DNA from: Paenibacillus sp. FSL H8-0537
GTDB taxonomy: Bacteria; Bacillota; Bacilli; Paenibacillales; Paenibacillaceae
NCBI RefSeq assembly: GCF_038051995.1
Contig: NZ_CP150290.1
Coordinates: forward strand, 3,648,001 to 3,712,000
Direction: 5' to 3'
DNA: 64,000 nt
The position numbers and the translations under genes are program-made. Positions 48,532 through 57,118 of the stretch are shown here, piece after piece. The number at the start of each line of letters is the position of its first letter. The stretch's first letter is position 1. Below the pieces are notes generated by a model. The model searched no databases. It saw only the letters and a program-made list of their open reading frames with translations, and was not told the DNA's origin.

Positions 48532-49253
48532 AGCAGCATTTTCTCCCGTTCGGTCAAGCGCCTGCCTCTAATGTCAATGACAAGCTTGCCATTATTGAGC
48601 CCAATAATGCGGTCCGCGAAACGTTCCGCATAATCCCCTTGATGCAGCACGGCAATAACCGTAACGCGCTGCTCTGTGCAAAGCCGTTTTAAATCCCCGA
48701 GCACCTGATCAGCCGTGTGCGGGTCAAGTCCGGATACCGGTTCGTCCGCCAAAATGATTTTCGCGCCGTGCACGAGCGCACGGGCAACGGCGATGCGCTG
48801 GCGTTCTCCCCCGCTCATCTTCTCCGCCTTCAGATGTGCTTTATCGAGAAGGCCAAGCTTCTCTATCGTATCCATGGCGCCCATATAATCGTCGCCGCGT
48901 ACCATGCCGGTCCATCGCCGCCAAGCCGGCGTCTGGGTCACCGATCCGATAACCACATTTTTCAGTCCCGTCTTGCTCGGATACAAAGCAGGCTTCTCCT
49001 CCAAATAAGCCACCTCACGGCGAACTTTAAATCTACCGGTTAGACCTTGCTTTAGTACGTCCGTTCCATCCAGCTTGTAAGTTCCCCGCGTCCATTTTTC
49101 CTGCAGCGCCAAGCATTTAAGCAGCATCGACTTGCCGCTTCCGCTCGCGCCCTTAATGGCGATAAATTCGCCATCTTCCACATCCAAATGTATATCGTCG
49201 AGCACTTTCGGCCCTCCTGGAATTACCTTCGTCAAATTCGAAATTCTTATCAT
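48528..49253 (-). CDS. Orphan ABC ATPase, PhnC-like
   Basis: 241-residue ABC ATPase. Walker A is GASGSGKSMLLK, the signature is KMSGGERQRIAVARAL, and Walker B is AKIILADEPVSGLDP. LHQGDYAERFADRIIGLNNG and TPAWRRWTGMV match the phosphonate-importer ATPase PhnC. The Q-loop, normally Gln, reads YLEEKPAL, so the conserved Gln appears to be Glu. No permease or binding-protein gene adjoins it; the only partner is the coupled acetyltransferase gene. Transport is therefore not assured. The ribosome binding site (AGGGGCG) is moderate. Confidence 0.83.
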   Translation of the reverse strand: MIRISNLTKVIPGGPKVLDDIHLDVEDGEFIAIKGASGSGKSMLLKCLALQEKWTRGTYKLDGTDVLKQGLTGRFKVRREVAYLEEKPALYPSKTGLKNVVIGSVTQTPAWRRWTGMVRGDDYMGAMDTIEKLGLLDKAHLKAEKMSGGERQRIAVARALVHGAKIILADEPVSGLDPHTADQVLGDLKRLCTEQRVTVIAVLHQGDYAERFADRIIGLNNGKLVIDIRGRRLTEREKMLL

Positions 49254-49442
49254 TTTCCGCGCCCCTTTGTTTCACGCATCATATTTTCAGCATTTTGTAT
49301 AATTCGATTCGGGTCGCTCCCAGGTGCAATATTTAGACCGATAAAACCGCTTCGCTCAAAATATTGTAAATTGAAAGTTGCTGAGGGGATTTATGCAAAA
49401 TGCTCATTTATATAAATCTAGTTTACGGGAAACAAAAAACAG

Positions 49443-49471
49443 TTTCCACACGAACAAATGTTTGCTATAAT
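49443..49471 (+). promoter_or_regulatory. Promoter with perfect LexA (SOS) box
   Basis: TTTCCA (-35, 49443-49448) and TATAAT (-10, 49466-49471) are 17 bases apart. Between them lies CGAACAAATGTTTG (49451-49464), which fits the Gram-positive LexA consensus CGAACRNRYGTTYG. A repressor bound there would block RNA polymerase. The gene served is the small one at 49537. Confidence 0.8.
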
Positions 49472-49536
49472 AAAAACAAGAACAAAGGTTCCTATTGACT
49501 ATTTTTCAAACATCTAATAAGGGAGGCAGGATCACC

Positions 49537-49761
49537 ATGAAGAGCACTTGCGAAAATTTTCGTTACGTTGAGAAAAATTGGCCACGTCGGGATTTAACTT
49601 TTAAGTTTTATGCAAACGGAGAGTTGACGATTATTGATAACAGCTCTGAGGAGGTGATCTCTCCGAATGACCTGCGGGGCGACAGCTTGGATTTCTATAT
49701 CCGCCGCCGCATCGCTTTTATTAAGACAACGCTGCTGGTGTCGCAGCTTAAATATGCTTGA
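49537..49761 (+). CDS. Small protein of unknown function, predicted SOS-inducible
   Basis: 74-residue protein, no family recognised. It begins MKSTCENFRYVEKNWPRR and ends with RRRIAFIKTTLLVSQLKYA. It is mixed charged, with no signal peptide, LysM domain or strong membrane helix. GGGAGG lies 10 bases before the ATG at 49537; an earlier in-frame start at 49495 has no such site. The strong promoter upstream contains a LexA box, so expression after DNA damage is expected. It is not YolD or YneA by sequence as far as I can see. Confidence 0.72.
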   Translation: MKSTCENFRYVEKNWPRRDLTFKFYANGELTIIDNSSEEVISPNDLRGDSLDFYIRRRIAFIKTTLLVSQLKYA

Positions 49762-49841
49762 TTTTTCATAAAAATGTCCGGCTGTCCTACTGTTCATCCT
49801 TAATTTTCCTAATTTACTGTTGTGAAAACGGGTTTGCTGCG

Positions 49842-49870
49842 TTGACGTAAGGCTCCCGATACTGTAGATT
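49842..49870 (+). promoter_or_regulatory. Sigma-A type promoter for the HAD hydrolase gene
   Basis: TTGACG (49842-49847) and TAGATT (49865-49870) with a 17-base spacer, about 45 bases before the HAD gene start. Confidence 0.6.
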
Positions 49871-49915
49871 GATTTCATACACCGTCTATTTTGCGCTAAA
49901 GGAGCCGTGCTTTTT

Positions 49916-50650
49916 ATGAAGCAACACATTATGTTTGACCTCGACGATACATTAATTCATTGTAATAAATATTTCTATTTGGTCATTAGTCAATTTGTAG
50001 ATGCGATGACGACCTGGTTTGCCGGATATGAAGACGTTACTGCAAACGCTGTAAGGGATAAACAAACAGAAATTGATATCGCCGGAATTGCTGTGCTTGG
50101 TTTCAAGAGCGAGCATTTCCCCCAATCCTTCGTTGACAGCTACGCCTATTTCTCCGACGTTACAGGTCGGAAGCGCTCTACTGTTGAGCAGGACTTTCTA
50201 TGGAAGCTTGGGCTTAGCGTATATGAGCATGATACTGAGCCCTATCCAAATATGGAGGAGACGCTGTACTCCTTAGCAAATCAGGGGCATGAGCTGCATC
50301 TCTATACAGGTGGCGAGCAGTTGATTCAAACCCGCAAAATCGATCAGCTCAATCTGAGCAAATATTTTAATAACCGCATCTATATCCGCCAACATAAAAC
50401 CAATGAGGCATTAGAGCATATTTTAGCAGAAACCGCGCTGGATCGCGCTCGCACTTGGATGATTGGCAACTCCATTCGTACGGATGTTGTGCCTGCCTTG
50501 ACTGCCGGCATCCACGCCATTCATATGCGCAAGGATACCGAATGGCAATATAATGTCGTCAATATTGAAGTTGAGCCTAAAGGGGCCTTTTTCACTTTGA
50601 ATGATTTAGTTGAAGTGCCGGAAGCCATCTATGGATATATTAATCGCTAG
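49916..50650 (+). CDS. HAD-superfamily hydrolase
   Basis: 244-residue phosphatase-like enzyme. Motif I is MFDLDDTLIHCNK with the nucleophile Asp. Motif II is the Thr of HLYTGGEQLI. The Lys is in YIRQHKTNEA, and motif IV is MIGNSIRTDVVPALTAG. The cap lies between motifs I and II. The substrate is unknown; GNSIRTD is common to YjjG/PSP-like HADs. ATG 49916 is chosen because AAAGGAG is 8-14 bases upstream, whereas the GTG at 49907 is too close. Confidence 0.85.
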   Translation: MKQHIMFDLDDTLIHCNKYFYLVISQFVDAMTTWFAGYEDVTANAVRDKQTEIDIAGIAVLGFKSEHFPQSFVDSYAYFSDVTGRKRSTVEQDFLWKLGLSVYEHDTEPYPNMEETLYSLANQGHELHLYTGGEQLIQTRKIDQLNLSKYFNNRIYIRQHKTNEALEHILAETALDRARTWMIGNSIRTDVVPALTAGIHAIHMRKDTEWQYNVVNIEVEPKGAFFTLNDLVEVPEAIYGYINR

Positions 50651-50673
50651 TTAAAGAAATACAAGATTAATCT

Positions 50674-50732
50674 CAAGCGTAAACGGCTGTCGCCGTCCTC
50701 TAGCGGCAAAGATACCGTTTCGAGATGAAATA
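50674..50732. repeat. Dispersed structured repeat, partial copy
   Basis: CAAGCGTAAACGGCTGTCGC and the following bases repeat the first part of the elements at 23199 and 28721, including the ACGGC/GCCGT hairpin and the distal CGTTTCG. The second, TATAAG-containing part is absent and is replaced by a terminator stem starting at 50728. Confidence 0.7.
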
Positions 50733-50774
50733 AGCCGCCCTACCAGCAGATTTGTTGGTTCGGCGGCTTATTTT
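50728..50774. terminator. Bidirectional terminator between the HAD gene and topB
   Basis: AAATAAGCCGCC (50728-50739) pairs with GGCGGCTTATTTT (50762-50774) around a 22-base loop. It suits both convergent genes. Confidence 0.82.
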
Positions 50775-50844
50775 GCTGCGATGTTCGGTAGCGCTTGAAC
50801 AAATCGAAAAATGCTCAAGCAACTATGGTACGAAAGTTAGATAT

Positions 50845-53178
50845 CTAGTCAGCAGGCCGAATCGTGAGCGTCCCTTTGTCACGGTCGGTCAATACAAGCC
50901 TGCCCTTCAAGCTGTTTCCATCAGACTGCTTAAAGGTGAGTTGGCTGGTTGCCCCTTTCTCCAGCAGGGATTGCAGCATCGGCAGCGTAATCTTCTTCCC
51001 CTGCTGCTCCTTCCAAATAACAAAAGAACAGCCCTCGCGAAAGCTGCTGCAGCCATAACCACGCTTGCCTTCAATAATACTGCCATTGCAGCCCTGCCTC
51101 GGGCAGGCAGCTAGCGGCCCTCTTGAAGCAGCAGAAGCCGCTGCTTGCTTGGACGGCTTCGCCGCTTCGCTACCGACTGACCGTGTGGAGCTCCTGCTCT
51201 TGCTAACCCCGGCAGGCGACTTCGTGCCTGCTTTCGCTTCTGACGAGCGTGAGCTGCTTGTACGGCCTCCGCCTTTCGTCGAGCCTGCTGCCTTCTTCCC
51301 TTTCGCAGAGGTATCCTCGAACGTCCCAGGCGCGGCAGGACGCTGCTGACGAACCTTATCGACGATGACTGCTGCGAATTGCTTCACCTGTGCAATAAAA
51401 CGATCATCCGAAGCTTCGCCTTTGGAAATTTGGTGCAGCCGCTGCTCCCAGCGTCCCGTCATTTCTGGCGAAGCGAGCAGCTCAACGCCTGCATTCCGGA
51501 TAAGCTCAATCGCAGCGAGCCCTTTGGACGTAATATCCAGCTTCTTACCTGCCAGTTGGATATAGCCAACATGCTTCAGCCGCTCGATTGTCGCTGCCCG
51601 TGTTGCAGGCGTGCCAAGACCGGTGTCCTTCATCGCTTCCCTCAGCTCATCATCCTCCATGGACTTTCCTGCGCCTTCCATAGCTTTGAGCAGCGTGCCC
51701 TCTGTAAAGGACTTGGGCGGCTGAGTCATTTTTTCCATCGCCTCAACGCTGCTGCAATGAACCGCTCCATGCGGGTCCAGCTTAAATGGCTTATCGGTCA
51801 GCATTTCCTCATCATCGGCTTCCTTATCATCCTTGGCTTTGCCTCGCTTAGCTGGCTTAGCCGCAGTGGAATCCTGCTGGGGCAGCACTACTTTCCAGCC
51901 AGGCTCCAGCTGTTCCTTCGCCTTTGTGCGGAAGGTTTCGCCTTCGACGACCGTCAGCACCGTGTGGTTTTTGTATACCGCCGGCGGATAATAATGCGAT
52001 AGAAAACGTCTGACAATCATGTCGTAGACGTTTTGCTCCTCCTGGCTGAGGCCAGAAGCACGCTTCGGTGTAGGCATAATGGCATGGTGATCTTCGACTT
52101 TGGATGGATTACACACCGCTTTGTTCCCTTTGTGAACACGAGAACGGTCCGCTCCCTTCGCAAGCTCGCCATAGCCGCTAGTGCCCTGTAGCATCGTTAA
52201 TACATTGCCCATGACCGGAATGTTCTCCTCGGTTACATAGTTGGAGTTGGTCCGCGGGTACGTAATGACCTTATGCTTCTCGTAGAGCGCTTGGGCAATA
52301 TCGAGCGTCTTCTTGGCCGAATAGCCATGCTTGCCATTGGCTTCCCGCTGCAGCAGCGTCAGGTCATAAAGCCTGAACGGATACTCTTTGCTTTCCGCCA
52401 CCTGGTAATCTTCCACTTTCGCAGGCTTATTTGCTGTCTTTGCAGCCAACGCCTCCGCCTTCGCTTTATCGGTCAGACGCTCCCCCTGCCAAATGCCAGA
52501 ATAGCCAAATCCGGACTGGTCAAACGCCGCCTTAACGACAAAATAAGTTTCCGACTGAAACGCCGTAATTTCCTTATGGCGATCATACAGCAGTGCCAAA
52601 ACCGGCGTTTGTACACGGCCCACAGAAAGCAAGGCTTTATGGCGAATCGTAAAAGCGCGAGAAGCATTCATGCCGATCAGCCAATCGGCTTCGCTGCGGG
52701 CACGTGCTGCTTTTGTAAGCGGCTCATATTCGTCATCACTGCGCAGCGAGTCAAAACCGCGGCGAATTGTCTCCGCTGTCAAATCCGATATCCATAACCG
52801 GTCCGTGGGCTGCGCCAGCTTCAAATATTGTCTGATTAGGTGAAAAATAAGCTGGCCTTCGCGCCCGGCATCGCATGCGTTAACAAGTCTGCCGCATCGC
52901 TTGGCAAGCTCGCCAATCGTCTTAAGCTGATCCTTCGTTCGCGGATTCGGCCATAGCTTGAACACCTGCGGAATGATCGGCAAGTCTTGATCATTCCACC
53001 GTTTGTAGCGCGCGTCGTATTGGTCAGGCTCAGCGAGTGATACCAGATGCCCAATCGCCCATGTAATAATATAACGGTCGCCTTCCAGATACGTTCGGCG
53101 ATTCGCTGCCTTTGGCTCAAGCACGGCAGCAATCGTCCTGCCCATATCCGGTTTCTCCGCAATAATTAATGTCTTCAA
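50845..53178 (-). CDS. topB: DNA topoisomerase III
   Basis: About 777-residue type IA topoisomerase. The Toprim domain starts MKTLIIAEKPDMGRTIAAVL and has the acidic triad in NACDAGREGQLIF. The catalytic Tyr is in KVITYPRTNSNY (near residue 305). SVGRVQTPVLALLYDR is typical of TopB. After residue 590 a Lys/Ser/Gly/Ala-rich linker of about 90 residues leads to a four-Cys zinc-ribbon-like end (CPRQGCNGS...GYGCSSFREGCSF). The start is a TTG at 53178 with AGAGG seven bases upstream; the TTG one codon earlier is too close. It decatenates and resolves recombination intermediates. Confidence 0.94.
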   Translation of the reverse strand: MKTLIIAEKPDMGRTIAAVLEPKAANRRTYLEGDRYIITWAIGHLVSLAEPDQYDARYKRWNDQDLPIIPQVFKLWPNPRTKDQLKTIGELAKRCGRLVNACDAGREGQLIFHLIRQYLKLAQPTDRLWISDLTAETIRRGFDSLRSDDEYEPLTKAARARSEADWLIGMNASRAFTIRHKALLSVGRVQTPVLALLYDRHKEITAFQSETYFVVKAAFDQSGFGYSGIWQGERLTDKAKAEALAAKTANKPAKVEDYQVAESKEYPFRLYDLTLLQREANGKHGYSAKKTLDIAQALYEKHKVITYPRTNSNYVTEENIPVMGNVLTMLQGTSGYGELAKGADRSRVHKGNKAVCNPSKVEDHHAIMPTPKRASGLSQEEQNVYDMIVRRFLSHYYPPAVYKNHTVLTVVEGETFRTKAKEQLEPGWKVVLPQQDSTAAKPAKRGKAKDDKEADDEEMLTDKPFKLDPHGAVHCSSVEAMEKMTQPPKSFTEGTLLKAMEGAGKSMEDDELREAMKDTGLGTPATRAATIERLKHVGYIQLAGKKLDITSKGLAAIELIRNAGVELLASPEMTGRWEQRLHQISKGEASDDRFIAQVKQFAAVIVDKVRQQRPAAPGTFEDTSAKGKKAAGSTKGGGRTSSSRSSEAKAGTKSPAGVSKSRSSTRSVGSEAAKPSKQAAASAASRGPLAACPRQGCNGSIIEGKRGYGCSSFREGCSFVIWKEQQGKKITLPMLQSLLEKGATSQLTFKQSDGNSLKGRLVLTDRDKGTLTIRPAD

Positions 53179-53190
53179 CAAATCGCCTCT

Positions 53191-54393
53191 TTACTTCTTG
53201 CTTGTTGTCTCCACATATTGCTTCATGGAAGCAAATATCGACCGAACGCCGTTCGACCAGTTAGGGTCTTCGGCATATTTTCGGTTAATCCATGTGAAGG
53301 GATCCATTCCTTCTGGACGTCCCTTGCTTAAATTCACAATCGTTCGCGACGCAATTTCAGCGGAATCGCTAATCGTCGTATTATATTCCTTCCAGCTGTG
53401 AAACACATTGAATGGATTATTCGCAATTTCCTTCGCCTGTTTGTTCGTAGTAGGAACAAAAGCCTGCTCCTGTCCAGTTATAGCAAAAAGCAGCAGCGGA
53501 TGTATATCAAATGATTTCGCCTGGGCAATAATTGCTTCTAAATAAGGTTTCCTGGCAAGTATGGACGTCTTTCCATTCAAATACTCCGTCAGCCTCTTCT
53601 TATCAATTTCTACATAACGCAGCTCTTGCGGCAAACCATCCAGTTCTACAATCTCCACAGGTTCAATGGGAGCAAAGATTAAAGATTCCGGCTGCGCCCC
53701 TCTTAACGTACGAGTCAGAGACTCTCCATACAGCAGCGTAACGCTCACAAGCAGCATACTGAGCAATCCGTACACAATAACGTGATTGCGCCGTTTATGA
53801 GGGACTGGCGCGTTCTGAGGTGCTGCAAGCGGCAATGGCAGTGGTATGACGTCAGCCAAGCCGGGGGATCCGGCCGCCCCCGTTCTAAGCAGATCTTCAG
53901 CCAGTGGCTCATCGTCAGCCGGCTGCAAATGATTTTTCAACTGAAGCCAGCTCTCGTTCACCGTTAGACTTGCACTTGGCAAAGAGAGCGCGCTCGTGTC
54001 CGTGTGCTCTATAGAACTACGCAGCTTGTCCATCGCCTGCCGGTAGCGCTCGATCTCGACGACGCTTTGCAACTGCTTCTCCACCCATTGATGCATCGGC
54101 TGCTCCATATCCTGCTCTCGGTCGTCAAGCAATAATAAACAAGCTGCAAAAATATCATCTGCACGTACGGGGCGCTTCTGCTCCAGTACTGCCGTTCGAA
54201 TAAGCTGCGCCGTCACCTGGCGCTTAATCGACTCGTCAAAAGACGGAAGCTGCTTATGTATAATGCGATTCACCGCATCGGCAATCATTTCGGTTTTCTT
54301 TTCCTGCGGTAGCGCTCCATATTTATGCTGGACATATTTTCGAATATTGCTGACATCTGCCGGGGATAACACATAAGCTTCTTCAGCATGCAT
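53191..54393 (-). CDS. Single-pass membrane protein with extracellular glucosaminidase-like domain
   Basis: About 400 residues. Residues 1-215 look cytoplasmic and helical, with a Pro/Ala-rich stretch before a membrane helix (HVIVYGLLSMLLVSVTLLYG). The extracellular C-terminal part resembles a lysozyme-like glucosaminidase domain: LNGKTSILARKPYLEAIIAQ, LLLFAITGQEQAFVPTT with a candidate catalytic Glu, NNPFNVFHSW, and GMDPFTWINRKYAEDPNWSN. ATG 54393 with AAGGAG upstream replaces a GTG six codons earlier. It could trim septal or elongating wall. The cytoplasmic half is of unknown type and may sense or dock. Confidence 0.75.
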   Translation of the reverse strand: MHAEEAYVLSPADVSNIRKYVQHKYGALPQEKKTEMIADAVNRIIHKQLPSFDESIKRQVTAQLIRTAVLEQKRPVRADDIFAACLLLLDDREQDMEQPMHQWVEKQLQSVVEIERYRQAMDKLRSSIEHTDTSALSLPSASLTVNESWLQLKNHLQPADDEPLAEDLLRTGAAGSPGLADVIPLPLPLAAPQNAPVPHKRRNHVIVYGLLSMLLVSVTLLYGESLTRTLRGAQPESLIFAPIEPVEIVELDGLPQELRYVEIDKKRLTEYLNGKTSILARKPYLEAIIAQAKSFDIHPLLLFAITGQEQAFVPTTNKQAKEIANNPFNVFHSWKEYNTTISDSAEIASRTIVNLSKGRPEGMDPFTWINRKYAEDPNWSNGVRSIFASMKQYVETTSKK

Positions 54394-54443
54394 GACGAAT
54401 CGCTCCTTCACGTCATCTCACACTGATTTTACCACAACTTTCC

Positions 54444-54764
54444 TTATATTGGGGAGGGGAGCTGCCTAATTCTCAGCTGATTTTGCTCCTGCAAAATAAA
54501 GGCTGTAATTTGTTCCTTCTCAGATGCAGTAAATTGATATTCACAGTCACAGTCTTCGTCCAGCGGCACCATTTGAGCAATACTGCCCTCCGGCGTACAT
54601 ATGACCAGTCCGCTGAAGTCAATGAGATCGTCAGGCGCAGGAGTTTCCTCCGCAAGCTCAAACAACAGCTCAATATCCACCCATTGATCATTGCGCCGCT
54701 CCATGCTCGCCACGATTTTCTCAAACTTTAGCTCTGTTACCGCATCCAGCCCATATTTAATCAT
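54444..54764 (-). CDS. Small acidic conserved-type hypothetical protein
   Basis: 106-residue, acidic cytoplasmic protein with no recognised family. It contains a DEDCDCEYQF stretch with two Cys. GGAGGG lies 12 bases before the ATG, a rather long spacing. It is in the same orientation as its neighbours, 50 bases before the glucosaminidase-like gene. Confidence 0.6.
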   Translation of the reverse strand: MIKYGLDAVTELKFEKIVASMERRNDQWVDIELLFELAEETPAPDDLIDFSGLVICTPEGSIAQMVPLDEDCDCEYQFTASEKEQITAFILQEQNQLRIRQLPSPI

Positions 54765-54792
54765 AACGCTTCATTTCCCTCCTATCGACAAG

Positions 54793-54813
54793 AAAAGCGC
54801 CCGAAGGCGCTCC
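54793..54813 (-). terminator. Intrinsic terminator after gltD
   Basis: On the minus strand GAGCGCC TTCG GGCGCTTTTCTT, a tight tetraloop hairpin with a T tail, 36 bases past the gltD stop. Confidence 0.82.
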
Positions 54814-54848
54814 TCATAAGCTGCTATTCCATTCATCATACCATTAAT

Positions 54849-56336
54849 TTAGGGAAGCAAGGAAGCTCCCATCAGGAACTTATCCACTTCACGAGCCGCT
54901 TCGCGACCTTCGTTAATCGCCCATACAACCAAGCTTTGACCACGACGCATATCGCCAGCTGCGAATATTTTCTCTGCATTCGTCGTATATTTGCCATAAG
55001 GCGCCTTCACATTCGTACGACGGTCCTGCTCTAGGCCAAAAGCATCAATCAGTGTATTTTCAGGGCCTTCAAAGCCGACTGCGATAAATACAAGATCAGC
55101 TGGCCATACTTGCTCGGAGCCTTCGATTTCTGTATAAATTCTGCGTCCCGTTTCCGGATCAACCGTACGCTCAATCTGTACCGTATGAAGCTCAGTAAGC
55201 TTGCCATTCTCGCCAACAAATTTCTTCGTCAGTACGGAGAAAGCACGCGGGTCTTCGCCGAACAGCGCTTTTGCCTCTTCGTGTGCATAATCAAGCGTAT
55301 AGACGTTCGGGAACTGCGGCCAAGGATTGTTGATACTATCGCGTACCAGTGGAGCCTTAGCATGCGTACCGAATTGCGTAACTGATTTACAGCCATGACG
55401 AAGCGCGGTTGCCACGCAGTCTGTTCCAGTATCGCCGCCGCCGATAACAATGACATTTTTGTCTTTCGCTGAAATGTAGTTGCCATCTTCCAGATTGGAA
55501 TCCAGGTAGCTTTTAATTGTACCGTTCAAATAATCCATCGCCATATGAACGCCTTCAAGCTCATGGCCTTCAATATCTACCGGGCGCGCTTTCGTAGCGC
55601 CGCCGCACAATACGATTGCATCGAACTGACCTTGCAGCTCATCAGCCGATACATCTTTACCGATCTCTGTGTTTACAACGAAGTTTATGCCTTCCTCCGC
55701 CATCAAGTCTACACGACGCTGAACAACCTTCTTGTCAAGCTTGACTGTAGGAATACCGTAAGTGAGAAGTCCGCCAATGCGATCCGCACGCTCGTACACC
55801 GTTACAAGATGTCCCGCTTTGTTAAGCTGCGCTGCGCACGCAAGACCCGCTGGGCCTGAACCGACAACCGCTACACGTTTGCCTGTACGCACTTTCGGAG
55901 GCTGTGGAACAACCCAGCCTTCGTCAAAGCCGCGGTCAATAATCGCTTGCTCAATCGTCTTAATCGTAACCGCATCACCAATCAGGCCAACCGTACAGGA
56001 GCCTTCACATGGAGCCGGGCAAATCCGTCCCGTAAATTCAGGAAAATTGTTCGTTTTGTGCAAACGATCAAGCGCTTCACGCCATAAACCGCGATAAATC
56101 AAATTGTTCCACTCGGGAATGAGGTTGTTAATCGGACAACCCGACGTTGAGCCAGCTAACTCCATTCCCGAATGACAGTAAGGCGTTCCACAGTCCATAC
56201 AGCGCGAACCTTGGGTACGAAGCTGTTCATCGGACAAATGCTTATGAAATTCTTCCCAATCTTTAATCCGCTCAATCGGATCGCGATCGGCTGGGAGTTC
56301 TCGTTGATATTCCATAAAACCAGTAGGTGTAGACAT
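54849..56336 (-). CDS. gltD: Glutamate synthase small subunit
   Basis: About 495-residue NADPH-dependent glutamate synthase beta chain. The N-terminal Fe-S domain has CMDCGTPYCHSG, GCPINN and CPAPCEGSCTVG cysteine clusters. Two dinucleotide folds follow: RVAVVGSGPAGLACAAQLNK for FAD and VIVIGGGDTGTDCVATALRHG for NADPH. It feeds electrons to the large subunit GltA/GltB, which makes glutamate from glutamine and 2-oxoglutarate. The large subunit is not in the window. ATG 56336 with GGAGG nine bases upstream is preferred over an earlier in-frame ATG. Confidence 0.93.
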   Translation of the reverse strand: MSTPTGFMEYQRELPADRDPIERIKDWEEFHKHLSDEQLRTQGSRCMDCGTPYCHSGMELAGSTSGCPINNLIPEWNNLIYRGLWREALDRLHKTNNFPEFTGRICPAPCEGSCTVGLIGDAVTIKTIEQAIIDRGFDEGWVVPQPPKVRTGKRVAVVGSGPAGLACAAQLNKAGHLVTVYERADRIGGLLTYGIPTVKLDKKVVQRRVDLMAEEGINFVVNTEIGKDVSADELQGQFDAIVLCGGATKARPVDIEGHELEGVHMAMDYLNGTIKSYLDSNLEDGNYISAKDKNVIVIGGGDTGTDCVATALRHGCKSVTQFGTHAKAPLVRDSINNPWPQFPNVYTLDYAHEEAKALFGEDPRAFSVLTKKFVGENGKLTELHTVQIERTVDPETGRRIYTEIEGSEQVWPADLVFIAVGFEGPENTLIDAFGLEQDRRTNVKAPYGKYTTNAEKIFAAGDMRRGQSLVVWAINEGREAAREVDKFLMGASLLP

Positions 56337-56610
56337 GATCGCTTTTCCTCCATCCGTTATTCCCGTCAACCGTTGTAAGGCTTCTCTAACAAACTATATC
56401 GGGAATTCAGCAATTATTCAATAACAAACATTTTCAATTTTCGCGAGCCATTTTACAAAATCCTAACACTCTTACCTGCCATCGTTAATGGATTATCCGT
56501 ACAATCATTTGCACTTTATAACATAATGTTCGTACGTTTCTACCAGTCGACTCAAATAAATGCGCTTCAGATGTCATATTTGCCCTCTGTGCCCTCGCGA
56601 AAAAAGCCGA

Positions 56611-57102
56611 TTAACGGTTTTTACGTGTAAAAGTTTGCCATGTAAAATCATGCAAATTGCGTTCATCCTTGCGATGAGGGATGGATTCCACCAATTCCCA
56701 GTCCGCTTCATTGAACGCAGGAAAAAAAGCGTCGCCTCCCGCTACTTCCACATCCACAGCTGTCAGGTGAAGCTTGTCTGCAATCGGTAAAAACTGCGTA
56801 TAAATTTCCGTTCCGCCTATAACCATAAGCTCCTCCGCACCGAAACGCGACAAAACCTCCTCAATCGAATGAACCGTCTCACAGCCTTCAGAGACAAAAT
56901 CAGACTGCCTTGTTAAGACGACGTTATGGCGGTCCTTCAGCGGCTTAGGCAGCGATTCAAACGTTTTACGGCCCATTACAACGGTTTTGCCAAGCGTGTG
57001 CTTCGTGAACAGCGCCATCTCCGCTGGAAGCCGCCATGGCAGCTTATTGCCAATTCCAATCGTTCTGTTTCGGTCCATCGCTGCTATTAATGTAATCGAC
57101 AT
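56611..57102 (-). CDS. folA: Dihydrofolate reductase
   Basis: 163-residue DHFR, which reduces dihydrofolate to tetrahydrofolate with NADPH. It begins SITLIAAMDRNRTIGIGNKL and has the PWRLPAEMALFTKHTLGK active region with Glu, VVMGRKTFESLP for NADPH binding, and LMVIGGTEIYTQFLP. The length is normal. It follows thyA by 16 bases on the same strand, with GAAGGGATGG before the ATG, and recycles the dihydrofolate made by thyA. Confidence 0.95.
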   Translation of the reverse strand: MSITLIAAMDRNRTIGIGNKLPWRLPAEMALFTKHTLGKTVVMGRKTFESLPKPLKDRHNVVLTRQSDFVSEGCETVHSIEEVLSRFGAEELMVIGGTEIYTQFLPIADKLHLTAVDVEVAGGDAFFPAFNEADWELVESIPHRKDERNLHDFTWQTFTRKNR

Positions 57103-57118
57103 CGTGTATCCATCCCTT

